Positions 7,684-16,372 of a stretch of DNA of 40,361 nt are shown here, piece by piece (position 1 is the stretch's first letter; each line of letters opens with the position of its first letter). A program made the position numbers and the translations under genes. Below the pieces are notes generated by a model that was not told the origin of the DNA, did not search any database, and was given only the letters and a program-made list of their open reading frames with translations. This DNA is from Candidatus Rokuibacteriota bacterium (lineage in GTDB: Bacteria > Methylomirabilota > Methylomirabilia > Rokubacteriales > CSP1-6): positions 542 through 40,902 of the forward strand of contig QHTE01000007.1 of assembly GCA_003220685.1 (NCBI GenBank). The letters run 5' to 3'.

Positions 7684-8537
7684 TGGCGTACGTCGAGGTG
7701 CGAGGCCTGCGGAAGGCTTACGTCACTCCACGCGGCCGGACACCCGTGCTGGGTGGCATCGACCTGAGCCTCGACGAGGGCGAGTTCGTCGCGGTCGTCG
7801 GCTACTCCGGATCGGGGAAGACCACGTTGGTGTCCCTCCTCGGCGGTCTCATCGCGCCAGACGGTGGCGACATCCGGCTCGACGGCGTCCCGGTGACCGG
7901 GCCCGGCCCCGAGCGCGGCATCGTGTTCCAGCACTACTCGCTCCTGCCGTGGCTGAGCGTGCGCGACAACGTCGCGCTGGCCGTCGACGCGGTGAATCCT
8001 GGGCTGTCGGCCGCCGAGCGGCGGCGCATCACCGACGAGTTCATCGCGCTCGTCAACCTCACGCCGGCCGCCTGGAAGCGGCCGCGCGAGCTTTCGGGCG
8101 GGATGCGCCAGCGCGTGGCGGTGGCCCGCGGCCTGGCGATGCGCCCCAAGCTCCTGCTGATGGACGAGCCATTCAGCGCGCTCGACGCACTCACCCGCGC
8201 CACCTTGCAGGACGAGCTTCTGAGGATCTGGGGCGAGCGTCGCTCGACGGTGATCCTGATCACGAACGACGTCGACGAGGCGATCTTGCTCGCCGACCGG
8301 ATTTACCCGATGACGCCCGGTCCGGACGCGGTCCTCGGGCCGGCGATCGAGGTGGGGCTGCCGCGGCCGCGGCAGCGACGGCACATGAGCCTCGAGCCCG
8401 CGTACCAGAAGGCCCGCCGCGCCCTGGTCGACTTTCTCCGGTCTTCTGTATCGGAGCGAGAGGCCGCAACCACCGAGGGTGGCCCGAGACAGATGCGACC
8501 CGGCTCCGGCACGCCCGGATCGCCCATGGAGGTGTGA
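7683..8537 (+). CDS. nitrate ABC transporter ATPase with Asn in place of the H-loop His
   Basis: ABC ATPase of 284 residues, NrtC/NrtD type. Walker A GYSGSGKTT (40-48), signature LSGGM (137-141) and Walker B LLLMDEP (157-163) are intact. The switch position reads ITND, so the catalytic His is replaced by Asn195. The second ATPase of the operon has the normal His but a weak signature (LSAGM), so the pair probably forms an asymmetric heterodimer. The ATG at 7683 overlaps the permease stop. The last 25 residues are a low-complexity Gly/Pro/Arg tail leading into the next gene's ribosome-binding site. Confidence 0.85.
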   Translation: MAYVEVRGLRKAYVTPRGRTPVLGGIDLSLDEGEFVAVVGYSGSGKTTLVSLLGGLIAPDGGDIRLDGVPVTGPGPERGIVFQHYSLLPWLSVRDNVALAVDAVNPGLSAAERRRITDEFIALVNLTPAAWKRPRELSGGMRQRVAVARGLAMRPKLLLMDEPFSALDALTRATLQDELLRIWGERRSTVILITNDVDEAILLADRIYPMTPGPDAVLGPAIEVGLPRPRQRRHMSLEPAYQKARRALVDFLRSSVSEREAATTEGGPRQMRPGSGTPGSPMEV

Positions 8538-8538
8538 T

Positions 8539-9306
8539 CTGAAGTTCGTCGAGATCGCGCAGCTCGGCAAGACGTACGACACGCCGTCCGGCCCGGTGGT
8601 GATCGTCCGCGACTTCACCCTGTACGTCGACCACGGCGAGTTCGTCTGCCTGCTCGGCCACTCCGGCTGTGGCAAGACCACCGTGCTCTCGATCCTCATG
8701 GGTCTGGTCGCGCCGAGCACCGGCGGTGTCGTCATCGGCGGCCGCGAGATCGACGGGCCCGGCACCGACCGCGGCGTGGTGTTCCAGTCGGCGACCTTGC
8801 TGCCGTGGATGTCGGTGCGCGCCAACGTGCGCCTGGCGCGCGAGCAGATCGCCGCGCGACGCGACCGCGGCGTCGAATCCTACCTGGCGGCGGTTGGGCT
8901 CGGCGGCGTCGGCGAGCGCTATCCCCGCGAGCTGTCGGCCGGGATGCAGCAGCGGGCCGGCGTCGCCCGCGCCTTCGCGCTCGAGCCGCGGCTGCTCCTG
9001 CTCGACGAGCCCTTCTCCCTCCTCGACGCGCTGACGCGCATGGAGCTGCAGGACGAGCTGATCGAGCTCTGGGAGGCCCGGCGCCGCACCGTGATCATGG
9101 TCACCCACGACGTGGACGAGGCGCTCCACCTCGCCGATCGCATCGTGATGATGACGAACGGCCCGGCCGCGACGATCGGGCGAATCTTCGACGTGCCGTT
9201 CCCCCGGCCGCGCAATCGCGACGAGCTGCTCGCGCGCCCCGACTATTTCTGGCTGCGCGACTCGATCGTCGCCTTCCTCGAGGAGCAGGCCCACGCCACC
9301 GCGTGA
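8539..9306 (+). CDS. nitrate ABC transporter ATPase, CTG start
   Basis: ABC ATPase of 255 residues. Walker A is GHSGCGKTT (40-48), the signature is the unusual LSAGM (132-136), Walker B is LLLLDEP and the H-loop is MVTHD (His190). No ATG, GTG or TTG fits the N-terminus. CTG at 8539 gives MKFVEIAQLGKTY and is preceded by a perfect GGAGG (8528-8532) with 6 nt spacing, right after the first ATPase's TGA. I therefore call a CTG start. Partner of the preceding ATPase in the nitrate importer. Confidence 0.85.
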   Translation: MKFVEIAQLGKTYDTPSGPVVIVRDFTLYVDHGEFVCLLGHSGCGKTTVLSILMGLVAPSTGGVVIGGREIDGPGTDRGVVFQSATLLPWMSVRANVRLAREQIAARRDRGVESYLAAVGLGGVGERYPRELSAGMQQRAGVARAFALEPRLLLLDEPFSLLDALTRMELQDELIELWEARRRTVIMVTHDVDEALHLADRIVMMTNGPAATIGRIFDVPFPRPRNRDELLARPDYFWLRDSIVAFLEEQAHATA

Positions 9307-9346
9307 CGCGGCCGGCGCCCGCGAAGCCGACGTCTGGCGGGCAACG

Positions 9347-11434
9347 ATGTGCCCGTACTGCGGCGTGGGCTGCGGGCTGCTCGTTCAGGTTCGCGGCGGG
9401 CAGGTGACGAAGGTGAAAGGCGACCCCGCGCATCCGGCGAACCTCGGCGACATCTGCGCCAAGGCGGTCCACCTGCCGCCCGTCCTTCGCACGGCAGACC
9501 GTCTGCTCCACCCGCAGGTGCGCCGGCGGCGCGACGGCAACCTGGAGGGCGTGCCGTGGGAGCTGGCGCTCCGATTCACCGCCGATCGGATGCGCGAGAT
9601 CGTCGCCGCCCACGGGCCCGACGCGGTTGCCTTCTACGCCTCGGGGCAGCTCCTCACCGAGGAGTACTACGTCGCCTCCAAGCTGGCGCGAGCCGGGTTC
9701 GGCACGAACAACTTCGACACCAACTCACGCCTCTGCATGGCCTCGGCGGCGGCCGGCTACGCCCGCTCGCTCGGAAGCGACGGCCCGCCCGCGACATACG
9801 CCGACATCGACCTCGCCGACTGCTTCGTCTTGATCGGAAGCAACACCGCCGACTGCCATCCCGTTACGTTCAAGCGCATTCGGCGGCGCAAGCGAGAAGC
9901 GCCGGACGACGTCACCGTGATCGTGGTCGATCCGCGCTGGACGGAGACCGCCGACGTCGCCGACCTGCACCTGCCGATCCGGCCGGGCTCCGACATCGCG
10001 CTCCTGAACGCGATGCTGCACGTGCTGTGGCGCGAGGACCTGCTCGACCCGCGTTTCGTCGCCGATCATACGAGTGGCTGGGAGCGCCTGCTCCCCGTGA
10101 TCGAGCGCTATCCCCCCGAGCGGGGCGCGGCGCTGACCGGCCTTTCTTCAGAGATCATCGTTGCCGCCGCGCGGCGGTTCGGCCGCGCGCGGGCGGCGCT
10201 GACGCTCTGGTCGATGGGAATCAACCAGAGCCATGTCGGGACCGACAAGAACGCGGCGATCATCAATCTTCACCTGGCGACGGGCCAGATCGGACGGCCC
10301 GGCGCCGGACCGTTCTCACTGACCGGCCAGCCGAACGCGATGGGTGGGCGGGAGACCGGAGGACTCGCCCATCTCCTGCCGGGCTACCGGCTCGTGGCCG
10401 ATCCGGACGACCGCGCGGTGGTCGAGCGTCACTGGACGATCCCCGTCGGCAGCCTCCCCGCGTCCCCCGGGCGATCGGCGCTGCAGATCTTCGAGGGCCT
10501 GGCCACCGGCGCGGTGCGCGCGGTGTGGATCCTCTGCACGAATCCGGCGGCCTCGATGCCGGACCTGGACCTCGTCGAGAAGGCGCTGCGTCAGGCCGAT
10601 CTCGTCGTCGTCCAGGACGCCTACCATCCCACCGAGACGACGCGCTTTGCGGACGTGCTGCTGCCCGCCGCCCAGTGGCCGGAGAAGGCCGGCGTGATGA
10701 CCAGCTCCGAGCGGAGGCTCACGTATCTGCCAAAGCTCGTCGATCCGCCGGGAGAGGCGCTGCCCGACGCCGTCATCCTCACGCGATTCGCGCGCGAGAT
10801 GGGCTGGAAGGAGATGTTCCCATACGAGAGCGAGTCGGAAATATTCGACGAGCTCGCAGCGTTGACCGCGGGAAGGATGTGCGACTACTCCGGCGTCAGC
10901 CACATGCGGCTCCAGTCGAACGGTCCGCTGCAGTGGCCCGCGCCCGCGCCCGATCATCCCGGCACCGCGCGTCTCTACACCGACGGGCGATTCCCGACGT
11001 CTGGCGGCCGCGCGCGGCTCGTGCCCGTCGAGCACGAGGAGCCGCTCGAGCCGGCCGACGCCGGTTTTCCGCTGACGCTCACGACCGGCCGCGTGCACGA
11101 TCACTGGCACACCTTGACCCGCACCGGCAAATCGCCGGCGCTCCGATCGCGCACGCCCGAGCCGATCCTCGAGGTGAACCTGCGCGACGCGCGGCGCGCG
11201 TCCATCCAGGACGGCGACTTCGTCGAGATCGCCTCGCGTCGCGGCAAGGCGGTGGCCCAGTGCCGGGTGAGCGTCGCGATCCGCGAGGGGACGTGCTTTC
11301 TACCGTTTCACTGGGGCCGCCAGGCGGGCTTCTACAAGAGCGCCAACAACCTGACGCTCGGCGGGCGCGATCCGATCTCGCACCAGCCGGAGCTCAAGGC
11401 GTGCGCCGTCCGTCTGCGGCGGGTGCTTTCGTGA
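9347..11434 (+). CDS. narB: assimilatory nitrate reductase, ferredoxin-dependent type
   Basis: Molybdopterin (Mo-bisMGD) oxidoreductase of 695 residues that reduces nitrate to nitrite. The N-terminal 4Fe-4S motif CPYCGVGC (Cys2, 5 and 9) is completed by Cys37 in GDICAKA. The Mo ligand is Cys130 in NSRLCMASA. Family blocks include SLTGQPNAMGGRE and the C-terminal ALRSRTPEPILEVN. It lacks the extra BFD-type 2Fe-2S domain of NADH-linked NasA, and no FAD subunit gene is near, so ferredoxin is the likely donor, as in cyanobacterial NarB. It is followed after 13 nt by nirA, so both steps of nitrate-to-ammonium reduction are co-encoded. The start ATG is almost on the first Cys; no better start is visible. 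Confidence 0.9.
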   Translation: MCPYCGVGCGLLVQVRGGQVTKVKGDPAHPANLGDICAKAVHLPPVLRTADRLLHPQVRRRRDGNLEGVPWELALRFTADRMREIVAAHGPDAVAFYASGQLLTEEYYVASKLARAGFGTNNFDTNSRLCMASAAAGYARSLGSDGPPATYADIDLADCFVLIGSNTADCHPVTFKRIRRRKREAPDDVTVIVVDPRWTETADVADLHLPIRPGSDIALLNAMLHVLWREDLLDPRFVADHTSGWERLLPVIERYPPERGAALTGLSSEIIVAAARRFGRARAALTLWSMGINQSHVGTDKNAAIINLHLATGQIGRPGAGPFSLTGQPNAMGGRETGGLAHLLPGYRLVADPDDRAVVERHWTIPVGSLPASPGRSALQIFEGLATGAVRAVWILCTNPAASMPDLDLVEKALRQADLVVVQDAYHPTETTRFADVLLPAAQWPEKAGVMTSSERRLTYLPKLVDPPGEALPDAVILTRFAREMGWKEMFPYESESEIFDELAALTAGRMCDYSGVSHMRLQSNGPLQWPAPAPDHPGTARLYTDGRFPTSGGRARLVPVEHEEPLEPADAGFPLTLTTGRVHDHWHTLTRTGKSPALRSRTPEPILEVNLRDARRASIQDGDFVEIASRRGKAVAQCRVSVAIREGTCFLPFHWGRQAGFYKSANNLTLGGRDPISHQPELKACAVRLRRVLS

Positions 11435-11447
11435 ACAAGGTCGCTCC

Positions 11448-12953
11448 GTGAACAAGATCGAAGCGCTCAAGAGCGAGCGTGACGGGCTCGACGTCACCGA
11501 GGATCTGGTCCGCTTCGCCCGCGAGGGATGGCGCACGATCGCCGACGACGACAAGGAGCGCCTGAAGTGGGTCGGCGTGTTCCACCGAAAGCCGACGCCG
11601 GGCCACTTCATGATGCGCATCCGCATGGCCAACGGCCTGGTCTCCGCGGACCAGGCCCGTCTGCTCGGCGAGATCACGAAGGCGACGGGCCGGAACATCG
11701 CCGACGTGACCACGCGCCAGCAAGTGCAGCTCCGCTGGCTGACGATCGAGGGCATCCCCGACGTCATCGCGCGGCTCGAGACGGCCGGGCTCTCAAGTTT
11801 ACAAACCGGCATGGACAACATCCGCGGCATCGTCGGCTGCCCGGCGAGCGGCCTCACGCCGCGCGAGCTCTTCGACACGGCGCCGATCGCGGCGGTCTTC
11901 GAGCGGATCTTCCTCGGCAACAAGGAATTCACGAACCTCCCGCGCAAGTTCAACGTGACGATCACCGGGTGTCCCGACCACTGCACCGGCGGCGAGACTC
12001 AGGACATCTCGATGACGCCGGCGATCGCGCTACGCGACGGGGCGGAGATCGCCGGGCTCAACGTCGCCGTCGGCGGCAAGCAGGGATCGGGCGGGCCGCG
12101 CTTCGCCACCGACCTCGACGCGTTCGTGGTGCCCGAGGAGGCCGCGGAGGTGTGCGCGGCCATCGCGCTGATCTTCCGCGACCACGGACCGCGCGAGGCG
12201 CGGAGCCGAGCGCGCCTGGCCTTCCTCGTCGACGAGTGGGGCGGCGAGCGGTTTCGCAAAGAGCTCGAGACGCGCCTGGGCCGCGCCCTGCCGCCGGCCG
12301 GCCGCGACGCGCGCGGTCCCGCGACCACCGATCACGTCGGGATCTTTCGCCAGAAAGACGCGGGGCTGAACTACGTCGGGCTCAAAACTCCGGTCGGTCG
12401 GGTCACCGGCGACCAGCTCCTCGAGCTGGCGCGTCTGTCCGAGCGCTACGGGCGTGGCCAGCTGCGCTTCACGCCAACGCAGAACGTGCTGATCCCGCAC
12501 GTGCCCGACACGCTTCTCGGCGAGCTGATCGAGGAGCCCTTGCTGAAGGCGCTGCCCTACAACCCCTCCGAGGTCCGGCGAGGCCTGGTGTCGTGCACCG
12601 GGACCGATTTCTGCAACCTGGCGCTCATCGACACGAAGACGCGCGCGATGGCGCTCGCGCGCGAGTTCGAGCGGCGGCTCGAATCGACACGCCCGCTGAC
12701 CGTGCGGTGGTCGGGCTGCCCCGCGTCCTGCGGCAACCATCACACGGCGGACGTCGGCCTGCAGGGATGCAAGGTGAAGGTCGACGGCAAGATCGTCGAC
12801 GGCGTCCACGTGTTCGTCGGCGGCCGAGGCGGGCGCGACCCACGCGCCGGCCAGAAGATCATGGAAGACGTCCCGTGCGACGACCTTCCTGAGGTGCTGG
12901 ATCGTTTGATCCGCTTCTTTCCCCGTGGCGAGCGGCGAAAGGAGGAGGCATGA
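11448..12953 (+). CDS. nirA: ferredoxin-dependent nitrite reductase
   Basis: Siroheme/4Fe-4S enzyme of 501 residues reducing nitrite to ammonium. The coupled cluster and siroheme ligands are Cys383, Cys389 (CTGTDFC), Cys424 and Cys428 (GCPASC). Two ferredoxin-like and two sulfite/nitrite reductase repeat domains are recognisable, with the siroheme-contact segment TTRQQVQLRWL near residue 90. The GTG at 11448 sits in a small duplication (CGTGAACAAG occurs 17 nt earlier). The stop overlaps the cobA ATG (ATGA). Sulfite reductase is the alternative, but the nitrate operon context favours nitrite. Confidence 0.9.
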   Translation: MNKIEALKSERDGLDVTEDLVRFAREGWRTIADDDKERLKWVGVFHRKPTPGHFMMRIRMANGLVSADQARLLGEITKATGRNIADVTTRQQVQLRWLTIEGIPDVIARLETAGLSSLQTGMDNIRGIVGCPASGLTPRELFDTAPIAAVFERIFLGNKEFTNLPRKFNVTITGCPDHCTGGETQDISMTPAIALRDGAEIAGLNVAVGGKQGSGGPRFATDLDAFVVPEEAAEVCAAIALIFRDHGPREARSRARLAFLVDEWGGERFRKELETRLGRALPPAGRDARGPATTDHVGIFRQKDAGLNYVGLKTPVGRVTGDQLLELARLSERYGRGQLRFTPTQNVLIPHVPDTLLGELIEEPLLKALPYNPSEVRRGLVSCTGTDFCNLALIDTKTRAMALAREFERRLESTRPLTVRWSGCPASCGNHHTADVGLQGCKVKVDGKIVDGVHVFVGGRGGRDPRAGQKIMEDVPCDDLPEVLDRLIRFFPRGERRKEEA

Positions 12954-13720
12954 AGCGCGGCTTCGTCTCGTTCGTCGGCGCCGGTCCCGGCGATCCCGAG
13001 CTCATCACCGTGAAGGGGCTGCGCCGGCTCCGCGAGGCCGAGGTCGTCCTGCACGACCGGCTGATCCCGCGAGAGCTGCTCGACGAGGTCGCGCCGGGCG
13101 CCACGATCGTCGATGTCGGCAAGGCGCCCGGCCGCGTCTGCGTCGGCCAGGGCCAGATCAACTGGCTGCTGGTCGACTGGGCCCGGCGAAGCGTGCGCGT
13201 CGTGCGGCTGAAGGGCGGTGATCCCGCAGTCTTCGGGCGCCTCGGCGAGGAGATCGAAGCCGTGCGCGCCGCGGGGATCGCGTTCGAGGTCATCCCGGGC
13301 GTCACTGCCGCGACCGCGGCGGCCGCGCGGCTCGGCATCTCGCTCACCGAGCGCGGGAGCTCCTCGATGATCGTGTTCGTGACCGGCACCGACCACACGG
13401 GTCACCATCCGGCCACGCTCGACTGGGACGCGCTCGCGCGCGCCGAGGGCACGCTCGTCTTCTACATGCCGGTCGGCGCGCTTGAGGCGATCACCGCCTC
13501 GCTCACGTCACTGGGCCGCGATCCCCGAGAGCCGGCGATCGTCATCGAGCGCGCCGGCGTGGACGGCGAGCGGGTGATCGCCGGCCGCCTGGGCCGGATC
13601 GCGGAGGAGGCGCGCGCCGCCGCCGTGGCGTCACCGGCCGTGCTCCTCACCGGACCGACGGTCGCGAGCGCGTCGGTGCCCTCGAGCGTCCGGCACGTGC
13701 TCGCGGGAATGGGAAGCTGA
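12950..13720 (+). CDS. cobA: uroporphyrinogen-III C-methyltransferase
   Basis: SAM-dependent SUMT of 256 residues making precorrin-2 from uroporphyrinogen III, the first committed step to siroheme. Signatures: FVGAGPGDPELIT at the N-terminus, HDRLI, RLKGGDPAVFGR and EVIPGVTAA. Its length matches a stand-alone CobA/SumT rather than a CysG fusion. Translation is coupled to nirA by ATGA. With the next gene it supplies siroheme for NirA. Confidence 0.92.
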   Translation: MKRGFVSFVGAGPGDPELITVKGLRRLREAEVVLHDRLIPRELLDEVAPGATIVDVGKAPGRVCVGQGQINWLLVDWARRSVRVVRLKGGDPAVFGRLGEEIEAVRAAGIAFEVIPGVTAATAAAARLGISLTERGSSSMIVFVTGTDHTGHHPATLDWDALARAEGTLVFYMPVGALEAITASLTSLGRDPREPAIVIERAGVDGERVIAGRLGRIAEEARAAAVASPAVLLTGPTVASASVPSSVRHVLAGMGS

Positions 13721-13723
13721 GCG

Positions 13724-14299
13724 GTGCCGGACTACTTCGCCGCGTTCCTCGATCTCCGCGGCCGGCGGTGCCTGGTCGTGGGTGGTGGCGAGATCGGCGA
13801 GCGTAAGGCCCGGGCGCTGCTCGCGTGCGGCGCACAGGTCACCGTGGTGAGCCCGACCGCAACGCGGGGGCTGGCGGCGCTCGCCTTGGAGGGCCGGATC
13901 GTCGAGCGGCGCCGATCGTTCCGGCGCGCGGACCTGCGCGGCTGCGCCCTCGTGGTCGCCGCGACGGGCGACCCCGCGGTGGACGACGCGGTGGCCGCGC
14001 TGGCCCGCCGGGCGCGGGTGCTCGTGAACGTGGTGGACCGGCCGGAAAGCTGCGATTTCATCCTGCCTTCGGTGTTGAGGCGCGGAGAGCTCCAGATCGC
14101 CGTCTCGACCGGCGGCCGTAGTCCCGCGCTCGCCCGCGAGATCCGGCGTCGGCTCGAGCCGCTCTTCGGGCCCGAGTACGCCGAGCTGGTCGCCCGGACG
14201 GGCCAGGCGCGCCGCGCCGCTCGGGCCGCCGCCCGGACGCCAGCGGCGCGGCTCGCGGCGGGGCGGCGGGTCGCGGCGCCGGCACTCGTCGGGCGATAG
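13724..14299 (+). CDS. precorrin-2 dehydrogenase / sirohydrochlorin ferrochelatase
   Basis: Protein of 191 residues similar to Met8p/SirC and the CysG N-terminal part. The NAD-binding motif VVGGGEIGERKARALL is near the start; AATGDPAVDDAV and NVVDRPESCDFILPS follow; STGGRSPALAREIRRRLE is the dimerisation/active region. It oxidises precorrin-2 and inserts iron to give siroheme. GTG start at 13724, 3 nt after the cobA stop, last gene of the nitrate operon. The C-terminal 25 residues are Ala/Arg-rich and look unconserved. Confidence 0.87.
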   Translation: MPDYFAAFLDLRGRRCLVVGGGEIGERKARALLACGAQVTVVSPTATRGLAALALEGRIVERRRSFRRADLRGCALVVAATGDPAVDDAVAALARRARVLVNVVDRPESCDFILPSVLRRGELQIAVSTGGRSPALAREIRRRLEPLFGPEYAELVARTGQARRAARAAARTPAARLAAGRRVAAPALVGR

Positions 14300-14312
14300 C
14301 GACCCGCTGTCG

Positions 14313-14318
14313 TACAAT
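14313..14318 (+). promoter_or_regulatory. -10 box (TACAAT) for a probably leaderless gene
   Basis: TACAAT lies 5 to 8 nt before the two GTG start candidates (14324 and 14327) and only 2 nt before a TTG at 14321. No Shine-Dalgarno can fit. The geometry matches the TATAAT/ATG arrangement at 1708-1720. Confidence 0.45.
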
Positions 14319-14323
14319 CGTTG

Positions 14324-14794
14324 GTGGTGAACCCCGCCGAGACGCGGAAAATCATCCACTCGTTGATCGGGCGCGGCGTGACGTCGCAGCAGGTCGAGCA
14401 GCTCGCCCAGGCCCTGGTCGGTCAGAAGGTGGCCGCCGGGCACGTGCTCATCAACGAGAGCGATCGACCGAGCGGGCTCGTGTTGCTCCTGCAGGGCGGG
14501 GTGGAGGTCTTCAAGCACGGCCCCGACGGCCAGCGGCAGTCGCTGGCGAAGCTCGAGGCGCCGACCTTGGTGGGCGAGATGAGCCTCATCACCGATCGCC
14601 CCTCATCGGCGACGGTTGTGGCCGTCACCGAGTGCGAGCTGCAGGTCTTGACCCGGGCCCAGTTCCAGCGGCTGATCGCGGGCGACAGTATCGCCGCCTA
14701 CAAGCTCGTCATGACGATCGCCGGCGTGCTCGCCGAGCGGCTCGCCAAGCTCGACCGCAAGGTGCTGGAGCTCACCGGACACTGGAACCTCTAG
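14324..14794 (+). CDS. cyclic nucleotide-binding domain protein
   Basis: About 156 residues containing one cNMP-binding beta-roll (about 35-130), with GLVLLLQGGVEVFK, LVGEMSLITDRPSSATVVA (the phosphate-binding cassette region, with Glu and Arg) and a C-terminal helix. There is no helix-turn-helix, so it is not a complete Crp/Fnr regulator; it may sense a nucleotide or act by protein contact. The start was chosen as GTG because TTG at 14321 is too close to the -10 box. Its stop overlaps the convergent amidase gene's stop (CTAG, 14791-14794). Confidence 0.75.
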   Translation: MVNPAETRKIIHSLIGRGVTSQQVEQLAQALVGQKVAAGHVLINESDRPSGLVLLLQGGVEVFKHGPDGQRQSLAKLEAPTLVGEMSLITDRPSSATVVAVTECELQVLTRAQFQRLIAGDSIAAYKLVMTIAGVLAERLAKLDRKVLELTGHWNL

Positions 14795-16197
14795 GGGCGC
14801 GCTGACGCGACCGGCGCGGCCACGACGCCGTCCTGCTCCAGGCGCGCCGCGACCCGAAATAAGCTCTCCTCCATGAAGGGCGCGGCCACGAGCTGGACGC
14901 CGAGCGGCAGCGCGCCCGGGTCGGCGATGGGCGCCGAGAGCGCGGGCAGCCCGATGAAGGACCAGGGCTGCGTGAAGACGCCCAGGTGTCCCCGCATCGG
15001 CACCTCGACATCCGCGACCCGCGTCGTCGCCGGCGCGCCGATCTTCGGGGCCGGAAAGGGCGTCGTCGGCGTCAACACCACGTCGACCTCCCGGAAGATC
15101 TCGCGCACGCGCGCCTTGAACCAGGCGCGGAACCGTTGCGCGTGCAGATAGTGCGACGCGGGAATCAGGGCGCCGGCGCGGAAGCGGTCGCGCGTGCGCG
15201 GGTCGAAGTCGGCGGCGCGGCGCCTGAGGTTGTCGAGATGTGCCTGCGCGCCCTCGCTCGACGTGATCAGCATCGCCGCGGAGCGCGCGCGATTGGCCTC
15301 GGGGAAGACGACGCGCCGGCTCGCGCCGAGCGCGCGCGCGGCGCGCTCGAGCGCCTGGAGCGCGTCGGGGTCGGCGAGCTCTCCGAAATGGTCGCCGGCG
15401 ATGCCGATCCGGAGCCCGGCGATCCCGCGCTCCAGCGTAGCCGCGCAGGGCTCGGCCGGGCGCTCGGCGCAGACCGGATCGAGCGGGTCGGGCCCTTGCA
15501 TCGCGTCGAACGCGACCGCCAGGTCGCGCACCGAGCGCGCGAACGGCCCGACGTGATCCAGGCTTCCCGCGAACAGCACGACGCCGGCGCGTGACACGCG
15601 GCCGTAGGTCGGCTTGAGCCCGAACACGCCGCACAGCGCGGCGGGCACACGGATCGAGCCGTTGGTGTCCGAGCCGAGGCTCAGCGCGACGAGCCCCGCC
15701 GCGACCGCCGCCGCCGAGCCGCCCGAGGAGCCGCCGGCGATGCGCGTGGGATCGTGCGGGTTGCGGGTCGGTCCGTAGTGCGTGTTCTCGGTCGTGAAGC
15801 CGAACGCGAACTCGTCCATGTTGGCGCATCCGACGAGGACGGCGCCGGCGCGCCGGAGCGCGGCGACCGCGGTCGCGTCCCGCCCGGCCGGCGGATTGTC
15901 GCGATAGATCCGCGAGCCGGCGAGCGTCGTGACGCCGGCGACGTCGAACAGGTTCTTCACGGCGAAGGGCACGCCGGCGAGGGGACCAGCGTCACCACCG
16001 CCCGCGATCACCCGATCGATCCGCTCGGCCTCGGCGAGCGCGCGATCGCCGAGGAGGGTGGTGAAGCAATTGAGGGTGGGGTCGCGCTTGGCGATTCGAT
16101 CGAGCGCCGCCGCCACGACGGCGCGGGCCGAGCCGCGGCGCGCGGCGACGGCGCCCGCGATCTCGAGCGCGGAGGCGCCTTCGTCCAGGACGCTCAT
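14791..16197 (-). CDS. AtzE-type amidase (amidase-signature family)
   Basis: Amidase of 468 residues with the Ser-cisSer-Lys triad: Lys81 in PFAVKNLFDV, the cis-Ser in the GGSSGGS motif (155-161), and nucleophile Ser181 in GSDTNGSIRVPA. Overall it resembles the AtzE branch (1-carboxybiuret hydrolase of cyanuric acid breakdown) more than GatA. The two genes upstream on the same strand are an AtzG-like small protein and an allophanate-hydrolase C-terminal-like protein, a combination that supports AtzE over GatA. Probable job: hydrolysis of a small amide or urea-type compound to release ammonia. The substrate is unproven. Start ATG at 16197. Confidence 0.83.
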   Translation of the reverse strand: MSVLDEGASALEIAGAVAARRGSARAVVAAALDRIAKRDPTLNCFTTLLGDRALAEAERIDRVIAGGGDAGPLAGVPFAVKNLFDVAGVTTLAGSRIYRDNPPAGRDATAVAALRRAGAVLVGCANMDEFAFGFTTENTHYGPTRNPHDPTRIAGGSSGGSAAAVAAGLVALSLGSDTNGSIRVPAALCGVFGLKPTYGRVSRAGVVLFAGSLDHVGPFARSVRDLAVAFDAMQGPDPLDPVCAERPAEPCAATLERGIAGLRIGIAGDHFGELADPDALQALERAARALGASRRVVFPEANRARSAAMLITSSEGAQAHLDNLRRRAADFDPRTRDRFRAGALIPASHYLHAQRFRAWFKARVREIFREVDVVLTPTTPFPAPKIGAPATTRVADVEVPMRGHLGVFTQPWSFIGLPALSAPIADPGALPLGVQLVAAPFMEESLFRVAARLEQDGVVAAPVASARP

Positions 16198-16201
16198 CGG
16201 C

Positions 16202-16372
16202 TCATGGACGGAAGATCGGCGCGGGCTCGACGTCGCCGGGCAGGGGAAACTCCATGAGCAGCCGCGCCGCGGTCAGGAGACCGGTCAGGATCTCGGCGAC
16301 GGCGGCACGGCTCTCGGGCTCGATCGGGAGCCCGACGAGCGCGGCGCACTGCTCGACGTCCGACTCGCTCAC
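16202..16372 (-). CDS. AtzG-like small partner subunit (DUF4089-type)
   Basis: A 56-residue protein from GTG at 16372 to TGA at 16202. It is GatC/AtzG-like: acidic start SESDVEQCAALVGLPI, a helix ESRAAVAEILTGLLTAARLL, and an ending with FPLPGDVEPAPIF. That tail, with Pro-Ala-Pro-x-Phe, is typical of AtzG/DUF4089 proteins, which clamp around the AtzE amidase. The GTG overlaps the stop of the upstream gene (GTGA), and only 4 nt separate it from the amidase ATG, so the three genes form a coupled operon. Confidence 0.75.
   Translation of the reverse strand: MSESDVEQCAALVGLPIEPESRAAVAEILTGLLTAARLLMEFPLPGDVEPAPIFRP

Noticed and set aside
9347..11434. Selenocysteine or formate dehydrogenase identity for the molybdopterin enzyme
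   Set aside because: The Mo ligand position is an ordinary Cys codon (TGC at 9734), and the sequence blocks and operon match assimilatory nitrate reductase.
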